From NCBI GenBank assembly GCA_000237975.1, contig CP003179.1:496001-560000 (forward strand): a DNA stretch of 64,000 nucleotides, in the 5' to 3' direction. Both the position numbers and the translations under genes were made by a program. Numbering within the stretch: the stretch's first letter is position 1; each line of letters opens with the position of its first letter. This stretch comes from Sulfobacillus acidophilus DSM 10332. GTDB taxonomy: Bacteria > Bacillota > Sulfobacillia > Sulfobacillales > Sulfobacillaceae. Positions 62,090 through 64,000 of this stretch are shown here, piece by piece. The notes under the pieces are model-generated. The model made no database searches. It was not told the origin of the DNA and worked only from the letters and a program-made list of their open reading frames with translations.

Positions 62090-62266
62090 ATGGTACAGGT
62101 TGAACGATTGGATAGTGCTACGGAAATCGTCACCGACCCACGATTTGGGCCGCCTCAACCGTCTGAGTTGGACATGATGCATCGCCAGTCAGAGTGGAAT
62201 TTTTTCTTCTTGGTTTTCGCGATGGGCCTGATTTTTAATTTGTTTCTAACCCGATCGCGTCGGTAA
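62090..62266 (+). CDS. Small C-tail-anchored protein (58 aa)
   Basis: ATG 62090 follows AGGGGGTGG. It begins MVQVERLDSATEIVTDPRFG and ends with one hydrophobic helix (WNFFFLVFAMGLIFNLFL) and TRSRR, so it is probably membrane-anchored with the N-terminus in the cytoplasm. It likely forms an operon with the GAF gene. Confidence 0.5.
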   Translation: MVQVERLDSATEIVTDPRFGPPQPSELDMMHRQSEWNFFFLVFAMGLIFNLFLTRSRR

Positions 62267-62312
62267 TCCCCTTTTTCCCCGAATAATACGGCAACCGCTC
62301 AGTTCTTTCTTT

Positions 62313-62358
62313 AAGAATGATCACCGAATCGCGGAAAGAATGATCACCGAATCGCGGA
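62313..62358. repeat. Two tandem 23-bp repeats, probable IS21-end remnant
   Basis: AAGAATGATCACCGAATCGC plus GGA occurs twice head to tail. Multiple short direct repeats of this type lie at ends of IS21-family elements, but no IS21 gene is adjacent. Confidence 0.55.
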
Positions 62359-62971
62359 AGCCACCGTCGTGATTAATGAGCGGTAACCACATGTTGTATG
62401 CAATGAGAGGAGGCCACTCTCTACGGCAGGTCTTGCCATGCCTGCGAAAATGGTTATAACTAAGTTAATAGCCTCGACGATAATGGACCAGTAGTGACAG
62501 ATGAGCAGTTGTCCGAGCGATTCACCACTCCGATGCTGATGACGCTTGATTTATCCTGTTGATGGGAAGCAGATAAATAGGGACCGCACTATGCTGGGAA
62601 ACACTTGCTGTGGCCAGCAGACGAGGGGTTAGTTCTCACACCTCATGACGATGGTATTTGCCAATATCGAGTCGTTGAAGCGCCAAGCCCACGCCTTCAT
62701 GGACCGGATTTTCCAGAGTGGAACCGGCTATTGAGCAACCCCTGGGGCACCACGGCCCGAGTGGTCTTGTCCACCTACCCGACACCGGCTTGGATGCCAG
62801 CGTGAACCAAAGCGGTGAGTTCCAGCGGACGGGACCCGCATGCGATTGAGGTCATGGGACGGCGAATAATGCGGCGGGGGATTCCCGGGGTACTGCTCTG
62901 CCGTTTCGGACCTTTCGCTTACGCGGATGGCGGATAGGCTGCCCCGCTTTAGGGGGTTCGTGGCTCCGACA
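62359..62971. other. Region without confirmed gene
   Basis: One plus-strand frame (62605-62805) contains EGLVLTPHDDGICQYRVVEAPSPRL and ARVVLSTYPTPAWMPA, which looks protein-like but has no good start and no known family. It could be the 3' end of a lost gene. Confidence 0.35.
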
Positions 62972-63370
62972 TCAGGAGCCACCTTGTCCTGAGCGTTTAT
63001 TCGGACCGTTGGATGACGAGGTTTTTTGCTGTTGCTTCTTTTTCAAAAACGAAATTTTTCCGCTGGGTTCCAATCGAGCTTCCTTTACGTCCTTTAACGT
63101 CATATCATTTTGCCGCAGTTCCATGGCCAAGTCGGCTTCCGACACCCGGACTTCATTCAGGTTATCCTTGTCGGCTTTACCGTCCACCACAATTAACGTC
63201 GGCGTACCCTGAGTCAAGCGCTCGAGCCAACGAAACCGGAGGTTCAACCAGGTCAACCCCCATTGAAGGATGCCCAGCATGACGGTCACGACAATTGCAT
63301 GATAAAGCGGGGTGCTGGTCTCCATGCCCAGGGCGACGGCTTCCCCTGTTATAATTCTAAAGGGTATGGA
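62972..63370 (-). pseudogene. DUF421 (YetF-like) protein, N-terminally truncated
   Basis: GEAVALGMETSTPLYHAIVVTVMLGILQWGLTWLNLR is the last membrane segment. LTQGTPTLIVVDGKADKDNLNEVRVSEADLAMELRQNDMTLKDVKEARLEPSGKISFLKKK is the cytoplasmic domain of YetF/YcaP proteins. The first membrane segments are missing upstream. ATG codons at 63325 or 63439 could permit expression of a fragment. Confidence 0.65.
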
Positions 63371-63439
63371 ATTTGTGCCGGGTATCAAACGCGCTCGTGG
63401 TTTACCCGTCGGGCGTGGACGGATCATGCGCAATGGCAT

Positions 63440-63963
63440 GGCGGGACATCATCCGGGAGTTTTCCCGCCATGCCATGATACGGGTATCCTGCCGCATTTT
63501 GCCGACCGTTATACGACGGCGTTCCCCGCGAGTTGACGCGCTGGTCTTGGCGGACCGTCGCCAATCGGGGATAATACCTCTAACACATTTTCCCAATTGG
63601 GGGATCACGACCCATGACATTGGACGAGATGGTCGCTCAAATCAACGCAGCGGCGGGCATGACGCTGACCGTGATGATGACCTGAGAACGCTGCGGACAG
63701 CGATTTCCGGGTAGTCCGCGGATGCGGGTGGCCCGGTGCCTTCCGTGTCGGGATGCCCTGCGCCGACAGCGGGGTGCGGGGGCGTTAGGTCGGCGTTTGG
63801 GAATTTGCCCTTCCCCTTACTTCCCGTAACCCGGGTCTCCGGTTGGGGGAATCCCTCGGTAAATCGGTTGCGTTCGGGGCGGGGAGGGCGGTGCAGGCGG
63901 CCGGGCTCCCTCGCGCTGAGGCCGAGGTACTTCCCAAATGCACTAACATTCGAGGAGTAGCTT
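63440..63963. other. Region without supported gene
   Basis: Short frames only, including a 23-codon frame from ATG 63614 (MTLDEMVAQINAAAGMTL) that may be the start of a decayed gene. Confidence 0.35.
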
Positions 63964-64000
63964 ATGGAATGGACTTCGTCAGCAAGTCGATTGCGCACGA
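63964..64000 (+). CDS. Start of a gene cut by the right edge
   Basis: ATG 63964 follows GAGGAG at good spacing and is open to the window end (MEWTSSASRLRT). Too short to identify. Confidence 0.25.
   Translation, partial: MEWTSSASRLRT

Noticed and set aside
1-64000. CRISPR array, tRNA or rRNA genes
   Set aside because: No regularly spaced repeats, cloverleaf-like sequences or rRNA blocks were noticed by eye; a covariance search was not possible.

Overview
The window looks like accessory-rich chromosome from a GC-rich, Gram-positive, chemolithotrophic acidophile, most plausibly Sulfobacillus or a close relative. This is inference from gene content and was not checked by a search. Supporting it are a complete aerobic CO-dehydrogenase operon with the form I active-site motif, a DoxD/DoxA-type thiosulfate:quinone oxidoreductase pair, strong GGAGG-type ribosome sites with GTG/TTG starts, and families such as PadR-HAAS-ABC, MmpL and PrgI. 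No rRNA, tRNA or CRISPR array was seen.

Layout. 1-5050 is a nest of broken mobile elements: ends of two tyrosine-recombinase elements (called RIT-A and RIT-B here), two IS21 copies and two IS3 copies. 5281-7073 (minus) is a sensor kinase/response regulator pair. 7553-15906 is the cox operon (coxM, S, L, xdhC-YHS, coxG, coxD, coxE, xdhC). 16053-20528 is a complete recombinase-in-trio element (RIT-C) between two inverted halves of IS66 transposase genes. 20695-27341 is a TetR-led operon: ribB, acyltransferase-TPR, MmpL exporter, unknown, FabG-like reductase, SRPBCC. 27650-35100 holds two MFS exporter loci, an ArsR-type regulator, LysR, a GNAT pseudogene and IS remnants. 35400-40464 holds an XRE/ImmA pair and broken transposons.

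41032-44501 is a relatively AT-rich, probably transferred two-gene cassette: a MORC/MutL-like GHKL ATPase with a C-terminal PD-(D/E)XK nuclease motif, followed by a C5-cytosine methyltransferase. It is a strong candidate restriction-modification or defence system. 45184-48435 is a remnant of a conjugation/pilus operon (PrgI-like, VirB11-like, prepilin peptidase) interrupted by an IS256 copy. 48641-49785 is doxDA. 50676-52880 (minus) is an MFS exporter downstream of a frameshifted isocyanide (isonitrile) synthase-like gene. 52973-57014 is a PadR-HAAS-ABC-2 exporter operon. 57318-64000 holds a glycolipid-binding-domain protein, an IS1634 copy split by a second IS256 with an apparently identical transposase, a GAF protein and small remnants.

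The two signals I find most novel are the following. First, the three recombinase elements share a perfect palindrome of consensus TWATGYNNAGCTNNRCATWA, 140-146 bp upstream of the first recombinase start. Each palindrome abuts a codon of a conserved transposase motif (IstA, IstB P-loop, IS66 TnpC). Second, the GHKL-nuclease plus cytosine methyltransferase pair.
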